A stretch of DNA of 64,000 nt, taken from the NCBI GenBank assembly GCA_021234535.1, contig CM037832.1, positions 7,537,135 to 7,601,134 on the forward strand. Reading direction: 5' to 3'. The translations under genes were made by a program, and so were the position numbers. Source of the DNA: Stichopus chloronotus. Its lineage: Eukaryota; Echinodermata; Holothuroidea; Aspidochirotida; Stichopodidae. Positions 37,643 through 52,200 of this stretch are shown here, piece after piece. The first letter of the stretch is position 1. Each line of letters opens with the position of its first letter. The notes below the pieces were generated by a model. The model ran no database searches, was not told the origin of the DNA, and saw only the letters and a program-made list of their open reading frames with translations.

Positions 37643-40081
37643 GTTCAAGTTTTCAACTATGGAGTATGAGTAACGACAACTGCAAAGGACCGTGCGCGAT
37701 TACACTTACACTACAGTGCAGTACAAGTTTCTCAGCTGTGAAACAGATGTATTGTTCGTTACGTAACTTTTACAACTCATGCGTTTAGTAAAGTCTGTTA
37801 GTCCGGGAGTCAAGAGCATGTATTCATAGATCTGAAAAGGTACTACAGAAGATGGTTGGGCCGAGGGATCAAGGAATGATAAGGCTGCCAGTGTGCATCT
37901 TGTACATTTGGTAAAGGAAAGAGCCACAATATGCATTCATTACCCCTCAAAAGGTATACGTTTAATTTAACTGGAAAATGTCCACCATAGCTCACTGGTA
38001 ATAGTCAAAATGGGTGTGACAGCAACAGTCTGTACAGACAGTAGTCATATATTTTGGGGGTCCATATGGGATCACCAAAATTGTCAGTATAGTACTTCGG
38101 TACTTCATCTAAGATACATTTGCTGTGACAAAAGCAAGTGTAAATATTCCTTTTAACATGAATAAACGCATTGTGAGCCACGAGCCTTTTTTTGTCTGGA
38201 CCAATGTACAAGATTGATTTGCCCTCTTGTGATAGATGCACTCTTTCAAACACACACACAAAAATCATCCATGCAATAGCTGTATCTTTTCAACTAAAAA
38301 AAAACTCGTTATGGGCCATGAGTCCCTTTGGGGCTACTGTTAGGGCCCATGTGCGAGATAAAGTTGCTGTCATTAGTATTTTTGTGATCCCTAAGATACA
38401 GTATACTTCTTCAAATACAAAAGAATTATCCATGCACTTTTTTACTGAGCAAAGTCTTTATTGACTATGGGCCCATTTTGCACAACTTTTTGGGCCCATA
38501 CTCAGGATAAGGTTGCTGTCATAGATATTTTTTGGCCCATGTGCAAGATAAAATTGCTATACTTGGTATTTGCGAGATTCCTAAGACGCACACTTTCAAG
38601 TACAAAAAGAATTATCCATGTACCTTTTCAACTGAAAAAAAAAGTGTTAACCGGCCATGGGCCCCTCTTTGGGGCCACTGATTTAGCGCATGTACAAGAT
38701 AGATAAAGTTGCTGTCATTGGTATTTACGTGATCCTTAATATGAAATTTTTCAAATATAACTGAGGAAAATCATCCACGTTCCTTTTCAACTGAACAAAG
38801 GCATTATGGGCCATGGTTCACTTTACTAGGACTGCTGCCTGGGCCTCATGTACAGGATAAAGTCACTATCATTGGTAATGTTGTGATCCTTACAATGTAC
38901 TCTTTCAAATACATTAACTGAAGAATTATCCGTGTACATGTTCAGCTAAATAAATAAATAAATAAATTATTTTAGGCCTTTTTGTCAAACAGTTCCCTTT
39001 CCGGGGGCTGAACACATACGTAGATACACCGGGGGCATGCGTCTACCAATGGACAGCACAAAATGGTATAGTTGCCCACACTATCCGTGTTTGTTTGTTG
39101 TGAAGCTAAATTAAAATGTTTTGCTTCACCAGTTGTACTTTCCGGGAGATGGGTGGAGTGCGTTCGTTGAGTTAGTATAGGCGTAGTCCTATAATGAGGA
39201 ACAACTCAGATCGCTTTACGAAATAATACCATAGTCACTGGCGGCAGCAACACAGGTGCAGGTCTACTGCAACAAAGTGCACAGGCCAGCAAATGCAACC
39301 TATCAGGCTCGAGTGTAAATTACATGTAACCGGCTTACACTTGGGAACTGAGAGAAGCAATCAAAGTGTAAAAAATAACTGTTTTTACAATTATGTCAAA
39401 CGCAGTTGTCTTAATTGCAATTGGCCTCTGTTGGTAAAAAAAAAAACTTGAAAGTTCAAAATAGAACATTTCTTCACCCGAATTTAAATTTTACAATAGT
39501 AAGGGTTGAAATTTTAAAATGACTGAGCATTTAACAAGGTAAAATTTAAAAAATGCAATAATTAAGTCGATTTTTCTATGTAAGTATTTATAAAACATCC
39601 AAGACAATACACTGGTAAGTCCTTATATCCTAATAACTATACTATAGATCTCAGGGAGATAGCTCAAAATTTCGATTAGGTGTACCCAAAACTTTTTCAT
39701 TTGGTTTCTCACGGTCACCTTGTAGTTCAACTCCTGCTCATTAGAATAAAATTTGCAGCATGTCTACAGAACAATACAACGTTCCATCTTCAGTGCATCC
39801 CAATAGACTTTTTCGTTACATAAGAGTGCTGACAAGGTTTACACCACTAACGTATGGGGTTGAAAGGTAGATCATTTTGTTTTTCATTTCGCTATAAAAT
39901 GTTTTTGGGAACTTGATCACCTGCAATAATATATTTGTCAATTTGCAACATACTTTTGCGTCGATAGAGTCTATTGCAGGTTTTCGGGTGGTTTTCTAAC
40001 GTAAGTATTGAATACATAACATATACGTACACCCCATCACCAAATAAATTATTCCTAAAAAGAATCTCTGTGGGGAATGCG
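37643..40081. other. Head-to-head spacer between IMPA and the discoidin gene
   Basis: This 2.4-kb stretch should hold the IMPA promoter and 5' UTR at its left edge and the discoidin gene promoter at its right edge. I see no coding exon. The middle is occupied by the tandem repeat at 38,165-38,945; the remainder is AT-rich and featureless. Confidence 0.6.
38165..38945 (+). repeat. Degenerate tandem repeat, unit about 155-190 bp, about five units
   Basis: Recurring blocks in order are 'atgggccatgggcccctttt'-like, 'gggcccatgtgcaagataaa', 'gttgctgtcattggtatt', 'gtgatccttaagat', 'ctttcaaatacaaa', 'gaattatccatgtaccttt' and 'tcaactgaa'. The 'atgggcc' phase recurs near 38,312, 38,467, 38,655 and 38,808. 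Units are diverged, and one (around 38,460-38,560) is partly duplicated. It is non-coding. Confidence 0.85.
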
Positions 40082-40089
40082 TATATAAA
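40082..40089 (+). promoter_or_regulatory. TATA box of the discoidin gene
   Basis: TATATAAA lies 125-132 bp upstream of the predicted start codon at 40,214. That would place transcription start at about 40,112 and give a short 5' UTR without an intron. TATA-driven promoters are typical of regulated, tissue-restricted genes. Confidence 0.55.
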
Positions 40090-40213
40090 GACCACCTTGT
40101 CTATTCCCTTGTGGCATTATTTAGTGAACACTATGAGTTTTTCATTATTTTAGTTTTGTCTAGGTTCATTTCTGTTGACCGAGTGTAGATCTTACGTGTC
40201 AGTCCCTGCCTCC

Positions 40214-43200
40214 ATGATGGATTTTTCAGTTTTGTTAACATACGTTTTGTTGCACGGTATATGGTTTGTATTTCCAACAGTGCAGGCTTATTTTGGCAAA
40301 CCTTTAACACATGGGGAGGACGATTTGTTCGACGTGATGGGCCAAGCAACAGTGCGTGAATTCGATATTACCGACGGTAAGCCTTTAAGGATTAACTAGG
40401 ACTCTTCCTAGAAATTCAGTTTTGTTTTACGTGTAATCTTGTTGTTAGTGGTGTCTTAACACATCGCCGGTTTTATATCCTTCTTACGTGACAAGTGCAC
40501 AAAATATAAGACAATACATTTAGATACTCTTTTTTCCTGCTTTATTCGATATGTGTATCTCTGACAAAGCGGTAACTTTTGTAGTTAGTCATCCTTGCAC
40601 AGTTTTTTTTTTTTTGTGGCTATTTATATAATAATACGGCCCAAACCTCGCCGAAAAAAAAGAGCACCAATGACCACAGAAAACAGTAACGATTGGAAGT
40701 CATCGTGAAGTTACTCTTTAATGAGAGTAAACTCCGCCTCAACATCTTACTCCCTTCTCCTCACGGTCATCACCCCCCTTCTTCAATAGTAACCTCTTTC
40801 CGTAAGTAACCTCTAACCTCTTTTCCCCGACCTCTATCCAGGTATTGTGGTTTTGAATGTTGAGACAGAGAACGTTAGAAACGAGGAGGAGCTTTGGGTG
40901 CTAGACTTTCAACAATACGATCTAGACGGCACCATGGCGGTTACCACTAACAATGCCGGTACTCTCGACGCAGATAACACGGGATCGTGTTCTAACATAT
41001 TTGATGACGTACCATATAGCGTAAGTTATTGTCAAACATAAGCGTCAGTTCGTCAAAAATCGTCAGTCTTGGTCTCGCAAAGTTAAGCATTGTCTTTACT
41101 TATTTCGTGTTTTATTTTTTATTTTTTTCCAGATCGATCCGACCCTCTAAATTGTTCTTTATGGTCGGAAATCTCACCTATCCAAACTTCTCAACAATAA
41201 TTCATTTCACCGTTTGTTTTTCTTGTTTACACCGCTTTTTTTTTTCTGCTTTTTATTTGGTTTTTAATATTCAGGACGGGTTTTACAGTGACGATTACGA
41301 TCCACAGCCGCCTGGAGCGAAGCAGCTCTTTTCAACTTTCACGATGGGGGGTAACTTTGACTTACAGACCCAGAAAAGATCCGACAACTATATTTTCAAT
41401 GGTATATGCGAAATATGACATTTTGGTTTCCATTTTAGAATTAATATGGCGGTTTTACCTAATTACATGCAAGTAATATGTAACGGTTTGTTCTTGGACA
41501 GCAATTACATGTTGGTATATGACGGAATCCAAACTCCTTGGTTGTTGCTTTGTTTACTCCTGTTTGAATTATCTATGTACATCCATACCTTACATTCGGC
41601 TGAAGTTATACGAATGTGAATGTACTTCTGAATGTTTCGTGCACGTCAATCGGTATATTTTATCCTAGTCATTTGGTCAGAGTTTCTTTCTGTTCTCTCC
41701 GTTTTAGGGAACATTGATGACCTCTTCGCCTGCCAAAACACCAACAATGAATCCGTTTGGATCAGGAATGTTTACGAGGAGTCCATCGAATTCAACACCA
41801 CGCTGTACATGACAAACGTCAGACCCAAGTATCCAAACAGAGGGGACATACTACCGTCTTACGTAGAGAGTTACGCAGTCCTCTACTGGCGGCTTCTGCG
41901 CATTGCTTTATCCAGGTAAAATACTACAAATATTTTCATCACTGACCTTACAGGAATTTAGGCTATTATGTAGCTCAATGTCATGTTGGATTTACGATTT
42001 TACACGTCGTGTTGATGCTATCGATGAACCCTAATATTCAACAATATAATTTGGCCCCCTTTAAAATTCTCTTAATTAAAATTTATGGTGAGATAGGACA
42101 CGGCGAAAGTGCCATTTCCTGTGATTTGTGAAAAGATTTCTTACACATGTACGCTACCATTGGTAGCGCTCCTTTAAGATAGTGTAATGGTGGTACGTTA
42201 AACAACCATGCATTTTATTCTCCACAAAATGTCAAATAAAATTTGTTATGTTCAAAAAGGACCTTTTGAGGAATTTCAGGTGTTATTGAATGTTCAATGC
42301 TGTTCCATAGAAAAAAAAAAGGGTGATGTCTGAAGTATAAACATTTCAGTTTCTTCGACTTAGTGGCTAACCTTTAGTAATGTCCGGGAGTATGCCCATG
42401 CATTAAATGTTACGGTGTTAAGTACATGTAAGTCGTTTCGTACAACTGTAGAAGCATTGAGAATATACACATTTTGCGTTACTCTTTGAGCTTCAAAGAT
42501 GCTTCACCGACATCTTGGAAATGGTTTGACCCTCTGTAAATACATTTTGCCAAAATCAATAAGACAATGAGGTTGTGCAATACCACTAAAAATCATAACA
42601 GGTGATCTAATGTATTTTTTCTTTTAATCACAGGTTTTTGATAAGTTCTACAGATAGATTGCGACCCATATTTCAATACGCCATTGTGAGGACAGTTTAT
42701 ATTGAAGACGACCCCGAGAATGACATTGATCGGTAAAGTTACATTATTATTTTAATTAGTTTAAGAAATTGGTCAGGTTGCTGCGAACTCAAAAATTTCT
42801 CATGCCTTGCACTGGACCACATGATCTGCAACGAACCGACTAGGCTGCACACCAAAGAAGCATATTAGCAAATGTTAAGAATAAAATAGAACATTCCCTT
42901 AGCAGATCTGGAAAACTTGAATTAAATTTAAAAGCCATGTAGGCTCTTTTACTGAACGCAAAAACTAATTGTGAAACACAAGAAATGTGTTATTTTCAGT
43001 ACAAACATAAATCCTTCGAAAAGTAAGAAATTCATTTGTTGCTGTATGTGTGTGTGGGTGTTTAAAAGAGCCACTCCTATAGTGTAGGGTTCCCTGTATT
43101 CCAAATTGTAAACCAGTTAAAATTAGGTCTTTTAGTTGTCACAAAGGTTTGTCAATACGCATGACTCGATCGCTCCACCTTTGTGAAGGCGCGATTGTAA

Positions 43201-46200
43201 TTCATTCTTGTACCATCTCCACTGAGTGATCCTAAGCTATAGCCCCATGACGCAATTCATTGTGTTCATTTGTCATAATTTAACCGCATCTGTTGCTACC
43301 GGTTTCTTTACGGTTTATAGTAAAGATTATGATATAATGAGAACATCATAAATGTTCGGGGCCCACTATTGAAATGATCCTCAGGCCTGTAGCAATGTCA
43401 GTTTCCTAAGAGAGACCAACATAAAAAGAAATAATGGTCCCACCGACATAGGTGACATAGGTTATAAGTTGGGCCCATCTCTGGGATCTGCTGGTGAAGA
43501 ACGAGGTTAAACAACTAAGTCAAATTTATGCTCATCCTGTTCGAATTTCTCCGGTGTGATAACCGCTCACAGCACCCTCTGACTTTTATTCACACCTACT
43601 TCTATGCTATGAAAAGGAACAATGCTTTGATGCCAAGGTTCTTGCCGACAGTCAAGACGGGACATAAGGCTCACAAATCAAAACGACTGGTTTTGCGTTC
43701 TGAATCAGTATAAGACTGGAGTATAGAAATAAGCTATAGGGTTCTTACCATATGCAAAGGATGGACATCAGACTACAATTCATTGCAGAATCCCCGTCTT
43801 TCGCACCAACCTTCAAAATTCGCATTAGGTGTGCCCATGTTCACCAAGTTACGCATCCTTGAAGTGGTCAACTATGATAAACCGAGAACGCACCAAAAAG
43901 GTGTAAAATAATTTTCAAGAATAACGATTGGCAATGTTGTAGCTATGGACAAAATTTTCCGATGTAACTGACGACGTAGCAGACGACATGAACTCCTTTC
44001 ATGTTAAGTTCTTAATACCTTTTAAGCCCATTGAATCCACAAACCGTATTACAGCATCCGTATTATTATGTCTTTGGCCTCGGGGTAATCTTCTAGAATG
44101 AACAGATGGCTAATTTAAGCGCTATTGGGGGGGGGGGGGTAATTTAAGAGCTTTACTAGAGCGCAGCCCAGCCAAACTAATCCATCTATAGCGTTGACCT
44201 TCATGCTCTTTGCAAATGAATGAGTTGCCGAAAGAAATTGCCAAAAATGAAACTGACATATTGGGCTTACAGCCGGTACGTTTTCCATTTTATTGACATT
44301 ACTGTTGTCCTAAAATCATTTTACTCCTACGATTTTGTTTGACAGTTTGAGGAACATCCACATTTTTGATTTTCAAATTCTCTGCCAAAGTGAGACTGGA
44401 GCCTTAAGTTAACTCATGTTGCTGATGGTATTAATGATGTTGGTGCGTTTTCTTTACAGCTCTAGGGCGGAAGTAGAGATGGCGTTTCAGACCATAACAG
44501 ACTCTGACGGAGAACTAATTTCTGTCTACAAATATAATTCCTTAACTTATACTTCAGCAAACAGCAAGAATACCATTAGCCACATCACCCTTCTACCAAG
44601 CAGAGGTATGTAATGTTTCATCTAAAAATCACACATTGGAAATACCATTCGACAGACACGGCTTGGCTGTGACAACCCCCCCCCCCCTCTCCTTCAGCAG
44701 ATTTGGGGGGCAAGAGTGAAAAGGGGTGTCTGTGAAGCCTGGCAGGGCAATTTTTCGACGATTTTCTGGCATGCTCCGTCCCAACCGACGGTGATTAAAA
44801 AGCGATACTTGAGTTCCCTCTCCCCCACAGGAAGAATGCGCCCGCTGCGCCACCGACATCCAACTATTACGTAAGAAAACGAGGCCAGCGTTAAGTTTTC
44901 ACGATTAAAAGCGTTTCAACGGTAAAAGATGTTTCAGGATATTGTTTTGAATAATTATGGCTAGAAAGTTGATGGTCAAATTTTTCATCTTTTTTTTGCC
45001 CTCGAGAAAGGATGTCATACACCTCTGGGGATGGAAGATGGCAGCATTTCAGATTCTCAGATCTCGTCATCATCCTTCTTCGCTTCCGCCCCTGGCACTG
45101 AGTTGTACGCCCCTCGATACGGACGCCTAAATATGGAACAAGATAGTGAGAGTGGCGGAGCCTGGATACCAGATTCTGCAGACGCCAATCCCTACATTGA
45201 GGTATATCTTCGTAATCCTTCCCCTCCCGTCTATGATTAATGGAAAGCATAACCCCTCATAATTTTCTCCGCGACCCCCCTATTTAAACGCGTTGTGTTT
45301 TTTGGAACGGGGGGGGGGGTGTTCTTTACATTGTAATTGCATATAACTTTTATGAGTCATCGGGATGCAAAGTGAACAGTTGTAATTCAATGTTGTGGTT
45401 CGTTATTTGCTAGTTTTTTTCCCGTAAGTTCAATCCTACTTAAGACTGGTCTTTCTCCTATATGCAGATATATTTTGACACTGTTCATCTTACATAGAGT
45501 TAACCGAATATTGAGCGAAAATAATACGATCAAACACAACAAAATATATTGACCATTGCACTGCATGTCAATGAATGAAGCGGAGTCATTTTGCGTTCCA
45601 GACAAGTATTAATTTTTGGGAAAAGACGTTCTCCACAAAACCTAAGGGTGGAGAGAGGAAAGGGAACGGTCACAGCGCGTAAGAAATGACTTGTGTCAGG
45701 GACTGAGGATTGTGGTTCTGGGAAGGATAACGATCAATTTGGAGTGTCTTTTACCCAAAATTGCATCACAGTGGGAGGTAGTAACAAGTTGGATGATTTC
45801 CGCCCAATATCCGAGTTGAGTGAGGGGGGGGGGGGGGTCGAGTGGTTCGTTTTTGGTTCGAATGACCTTTTTGTAAAATTTTCTCTTTTTTTTAGACGAA
45901 GGCAGTCCTGCGAACTCGCCAGGATCTAACTGCAAAAATTTCAACTTTGATTTTTTCTTTGTTTACTCACAGATTGATCTGGGGGCCGATATTCCTATAT
46001 CTGGTGTGATTACACAGGGAAGAAACCTCGGCTTCGAGCAGTGGGTAGAGACTTTTCAAGTGGCCTGTCGATTAGACGGAGAAGAATGGGAAGTCGTACA
46101 AAACCATGATGGAGATAATGAGGTCAAAAACATCATGATCGACCCCCTCCCCTCCCTCTTCTGTTCTCTCTTTAAAAACTCTTTGGTCCTTTTTGTTTTT

Positions 46201-49200
46201 CAAACTACTATGGGATACAAAATATTTTAAACTGCATAACATTTCGAGTGTGAACAAACCTGAAAATGGAAATCTGTTGCCAATGGTGATGTTAATGTTA
46301 AAGGCTGTATTGCATCACCCTGAGCTATATTTTACCTCCAGGAAAGGAAAATTCTCAACTGGTTCTAAGTTACAGTATTCTTAGATTGACAGCAAATTCG
46401 AAAGATGCAGAGCAGCTATGATTACACAGCGTACACAGGGATCCATTGTTTTGATTACACATGTGGAGGAATTTAAGACAGGCTGAGGGAGGGACTAGAG
46501 GTAGGTGGTTGGGAGAATTGAAACTGTCTGGGGTGATGAGTTTTTCTTTAATCATTGTTTTGAAGTGAAAAATTCACTTGACAACAAGGGAACGGCTTTT
46601 CAGACGATATCTGCCGGAGGGCACCGACCATTAAAATGTTAAAGAATCTTATTTTCTGATAAATTCATCATGAACTTTATCCTCAAACAGAAGTCTGTGA
46701 TGCAGCAGTATATAGTATGTAGATAGATTGGTTGGGATATCTGGAGAAGCCATAACCATGTATGATGCATTTGTGATATTGATGGAGTAGTGAAGCATAC
46801 CAGTACCGCAGTCGTTTGAAGCATTATCTGATGGGTTCTGTTTGTTACCAAACTAGTATTCTTACTTCTTTTTCAGACTTTCAGTGGTAACTTCGACTCA
46901 TCGACGCAGGTGACCAACTATTTTGCTAATCCAATGAAAGCTCGATATGTAAGAATTTTTCCTTTGACTCACAACAACCAGCAATCAATGCGTCTCGAGA
47001 TTTTGGGTTGTCCAGGTAGGTATAGATTTTCCGGCAGAAAAATCAAACACGAAAACTGTATTTTAGTCCACTGTAATTAATAGCAAATGTGCATTTGGTA
47101 ATTTTGACCAGAAGTACCCTTGGACCTGATACGTGTTAAGAAAGACTGTAAATCAGTAAAAGTCGATATTAGAAAGTATTAGGATATACGTACCTTATAC
47201 CATATCCCATCCTGGCAGGCGTCGAAATGAATAATGAAATTAATCCAAAATTGTTTTGGATAAGTTTGGTGCCGCCCCTCCATCAAAATACCCCATCCGT
47301 TCTACATATTAAGGCTCACCGCCGGTGGATCCAAGTCCTTTGCTTGCGAGGAGCCAATCTGGTGGTACAGTGATGTAAGGGAAAGTTTCTATGGGGAAGG
47401 AGTGTCCCCTAACACGTTGGAAAGTGTTCTTTAACTGAATGCCCTCACCTGTTCCAAAAATCAGGTGAAGGGCAATGTTCATAATGTACTCTTATCCCCA
47501 CTGCCCCCCCCCCCCCATAGTGGATCCGCCAGTGTGTGGAATAACTATTAAAAGGAACTAGCTTTCTTTCTATTTTTTTTTTTTAGACGAGACAGTCGAG
47601 GACCTATCAGATCTCGATGTGAATCATACACCCCAGTGCGATTTCACTGAGTACCGGGGACAGTGTACTCAACAATGGTACTTCACTTTGGTCCTGAATG
47701 TTGATGAAACGAGTGCAACCAATGATAGACCCATCGACGCCACTGGTAAAGTAGAAAGAGTTTTTTTTTTGCCCTTTTTTTCTCACCGATAGTGACGTCA
47801 CCACGTGGCCGGAATTATACTCGGCTTTAATTTTGAACGGCCAGCCTGGTTTTACACCATTTTTGCCCAACTCGGGTTAACATGACTGTCTCCATCACCC
47901 TTCATTGAAATGAACTAGCATATGCTAATCATTACCTCAGCCATTCGGGCCCTTACGATGAGGTTTAGATGGACTTCTATCCTTACAGGATAACTTCTCA
48001 AAGTAGCTTCATTGTTCGGGGGAATATAGATAATGCATTTCTATTTTTTTTTCCCATTGCAGGTAACTTTCAGTTCAAATATGAAACCTACAAATGTACA
48101 AATCTGAAGCAGAATGCGAGCAGTGTAGATACGTGTGAACTACTAGAAATACCTGATGCTATCATCTCACACGAGATCACCCTCCAAAGCACGGTAGAAC
48201 TAACGGACGCCGAAAGAGACAGTCCAAGGTGAAATTGAAGTCACTATGAATCTATTCAAGCTTGAGGAAGTTCCAAATTTCTCACTGATATTATCGTCAG
48301 TGTGTAGGCCTACCCGTTTCTCTCCCTTTGTGGGAATTTGCTGAATCTGAGGTACACATGTGTAAATTTCGAAGGAACATGTTTGGGGTCTAGGAATTTT
48401 GTTTGGGACTTAACTAGATTCATTGTGGTATAGTGTCTTCCATATCAGCGAGGATTTAAATTAAAAAAATAGTGCTCTCAACATGGTGAAAGAGTTTCTA
48501 CACCATACCGTGAAGAGCAACGGTGAGATGTCTTCAGAAGACACAATAATTGATCAAGTTTTGATTTTTTGTCATGGGAGGGGAATGCACGTACACTACG
48601 GACCCCCCCCCCCCCCTACATCCGGATCCACCACTGCGTGTTTCTAATAGCAGGATATCCAACTTTAAAAGATTTTAATTTGCATAATATCACCAACTCG
48701 ACCTTCTGTTTTGTTTTCTAGGTTGGTCGTCAAACAGGTCTATGGAAGAGACAAATCCATCAACTTGATCGGAGGGTATAAGCCCGGTGTCTCTCATCTC
48801 GAGGAAGTTACCATCGAGATTGCATTTTTTCCCGAATTTTTGAGGAACAGTTTGCAATTAGAGCTAACCCTGTTTATGGTCTGCATAGGCGCAGATTACA
48901 ACGACGACCCGGATGTAAGTCTTTATCAGGCCCGACTTTGATACTTGCAGATGAAATGATGCATGTGATTATAACGTAGTGATACACTAGTAGAGGTATT
49001 ACTGTATGCACTACAGCAACTTTCGTAGCAAACAATGTAAACTTGTAAATATTCTCGTTTTGTTGACAGCTACTTTTTTGAAAGTTACAACAAATGAATG
49101 CGTCAGTTACCACTGCTAACCATGCAGTGAATCTATGAAATTGCTAGCAACTCATTGCATGGGATATGATCATCAAATTTTAAGTTAGGCTATCGAATAA

Positions 49201-52200
49201 CCGTTCAGTTGCAAATATCACTAGCATGTGAAAAAAGTAGTTTCCATGACGACGTTTATGAAGATTGTCTGTCAAGCATAGAAAACAATGTACACTCCCT
49301 AACAATGTATGACTCCCTCAAAAAACTCCATTTATCATTTTATCACACACAGGGTTGCCTCTCAGCTCCGACTGACGAACGTTATGCCGCATACGTGGCC
49401 GGTGATTTCTACTACCAAACTACGCCAACAGGGGGAGCCTTGGTGGGCCAAACATTAACGAAATATGACATACCGAGTTCGCCACAGGTAATGAGATACG
49501 TAGAACGATGCGGTGATAAGAAAGATATGGATTTGCATAAGGGCCTAGCGCAAATGTGGACGGGCCGGGGGGAGGGGGGCTTACTGAATTTTCTATGGGT
49601 GTCCATAATTCAGTGTCGTCCAAAAGACAGGTCTCGAGACCGGTCTCGCCCCACTGTCTCGGTCTCTTGTTGCCCGGTCTTGGTCTCGAGAAGAAATGAC
49701 TTGGCCTCGGTCTCGGGTGCCATGACCCAGGTCTCGAACCCGAGACGACAGAAATATAAAATATAATTATGACTGAAATGGATGCAACAGCTGGGAACAT
49801 AACTTTGATGGTCAGAGCCGGAGCAAGTATGTATTATTTTGAAAGTTAACAATTGATCTGTCCTAAATACAAAACTACTAACCATTATACTACTATTGTA
49901 TATGTACTAGTGCAACCTGTGGTATTAACCAGTAGTTGGCATGTTTTTTTTTTTTAAAGATTGTACGAACATCCTGGCATCCAATTGGCTAAATTGTTTC
50001 TAATGTTGCAATAATCCCAACTTATTTTTCCTGGTGTGAAGGGGGGGGGGGGGTATCTTACAGAAAAATACAGTTCCTGCCAATGTTCATCATAACCATA
50101 CCACTGTACAAGACGTAATGCATTTGGCCAAGAGCTGACCCTAGTTTCACTTATCAAAAAGTGGCCAGGAAAAAATTCAATGCTCAAAATGTTGCAATCA
50201 CTGGTGAGATTTAAACGGCATTTCATCAAATGTGGTACGAGTACCAATCAAAGAAGAAAATAAATGCAGTCACTGATTGATTTAGTGTGTCTTTATCATA
50301 CAGGACATCTCCAGCAACTATCATATAAGACATTCATATTTTCTAACGATCCTCTGATTTATTAACATGTAACAGTTCACTGAATTTTTATTGTCATGTA
50401 TTTAGTACATGGTATAAGTGCATGATTTGGAAGGTGGTATAGTTCAGACATTTGTTTGTTATAGAGCTGAACTAAGTATGTCCCGCTTACTGGAGCATAA
50501 AAATATATGCTTGTAAAATAGTTAATTATAGCATCTCTACCTGCCTCAGTGACTCAACTCTGAAGTTTGTTGGATTCGACCTTGTCTCGGGCTCGCACTT
50601 AGTCCATAGGAACTTGGGGCAATTACAACTTAAGTCTTACACCAATCAGATCATTTTTCACGTTTTCATGGTAAATTTCTAACAAATAAGATTTCCTGCA
50701 ATCGTGCGGTTTCTTATCCTAATAACACTTTTCTACCTTTTTTTAATCTCGTTAAATCTGTTTATTTTTTCTTTTAAAAGGTACTTTCCTCACAAAAATA
50801 CATTCACAGCGAAGAAATTTACAGAATAAAATTTATCAACAAAGCCCTTTCCGAACAGACGAGAGAGTACACAATTACTACAGTCTTCAAGGTGAGAACA
50901 CTTTATCGCAGTCCAGAAGAAATTTAATAGCATATCAAAATTTTCTTTCTCCGCGTTTTTCATTCACCGCGGAAGATTTCGTCAAATGACGTCACGTCCA
51001 GTAACTGAAATAATTTACTATGTCAATCCAGTACGGCGTGCGAATTGGACACTGTACAAAAAGTGGGACTAGTTCTCTCTATACATCTCAATCAGATGGT
51101 CCATTTGAAAGTGTTGGCTTTGCAAAGAAATGACTATCAAAATTCATTGCATCATGGGACAACTAGATCTACCGTTGAAAATCCTAATTATTATCTTGGA
51201 TGTTGGAGATACGAACTTACTTCCACGGCACCTTATCTACATTTTCATTCCTGTCAATTTTTTAGAGTTATGGGCTTCATTTTCAGGAACACGTGTTACA
51301 GAAATTAGCTGTTGTTACTAGGCATGTTTTTAAAACATTGATGCAACTGGAAATCTGTTTTTGCAAAAGAAAGTTAATGGTGTGTGGTTTGAAATAAATT
51401 CCGTGCTTCGAAAACCCCTTCACTTTCCAGTGGAATATTCAGTTTCGATCAAAACGTAGTTTGAACAATGAGACCCCCTCCACATTAACCCCCCCCCCCC
51501 CTCAATGAACGCATCTTGTTACAATATCTCTTTCAGCTGGTGGAAAGGGAATCTGAACGTAGACGAAGAGATATCGTGAGAAGGGATTTGGAATCCGAGT
51601 CAACGAAACCACAGATCGCTACAGTCAACATCTTGGACAAGGGATGCCCCGAAACAGCAACACACGACCCGGAAACACTGGACTGTCTCTGTCTGGAGGG
51701 TTACCTATATTCTGAGGAAATGCTTGACTGCATTGTGCCTCGAATTGAGGTAGCTAAATATACCGCATACTTTTCGTTTGTATCTGTATCCGCCAAACTG
51801 GAGAAAATCTAGAACTTTGAAATGACATCCTTCCCATTTTCAGTTTGGGGGTAAATGTCTTTCTGCAATATCTGCTACCAGTGATGGGAAAGGGGGGGGG
51901 GGGGGAGGTTGGAGGTCCCAAATTCCGACAGGCTGGACTGAGTGGTGACACCACCGCAACACTTTCGTACAGTACAAATACGTTATCAGAATCGGATCCA
52001 GAATTCCACGAATGAGGGGTACTATCAGACTCGGTGCAAGGAAAAAATGAGTGTCTGTGGCAGCCTGAGAGGGAGAGCGGAGTAATGGCAATGCTTTTTT
52101 CCATATCAGGTGGGGTTCAGGTGACACAAGAAAGATAATGGCAGATATTTAGGCGCTAAACACATAGGCGCCCATGCGCCTAGAAATTTAGGGGCACTTT

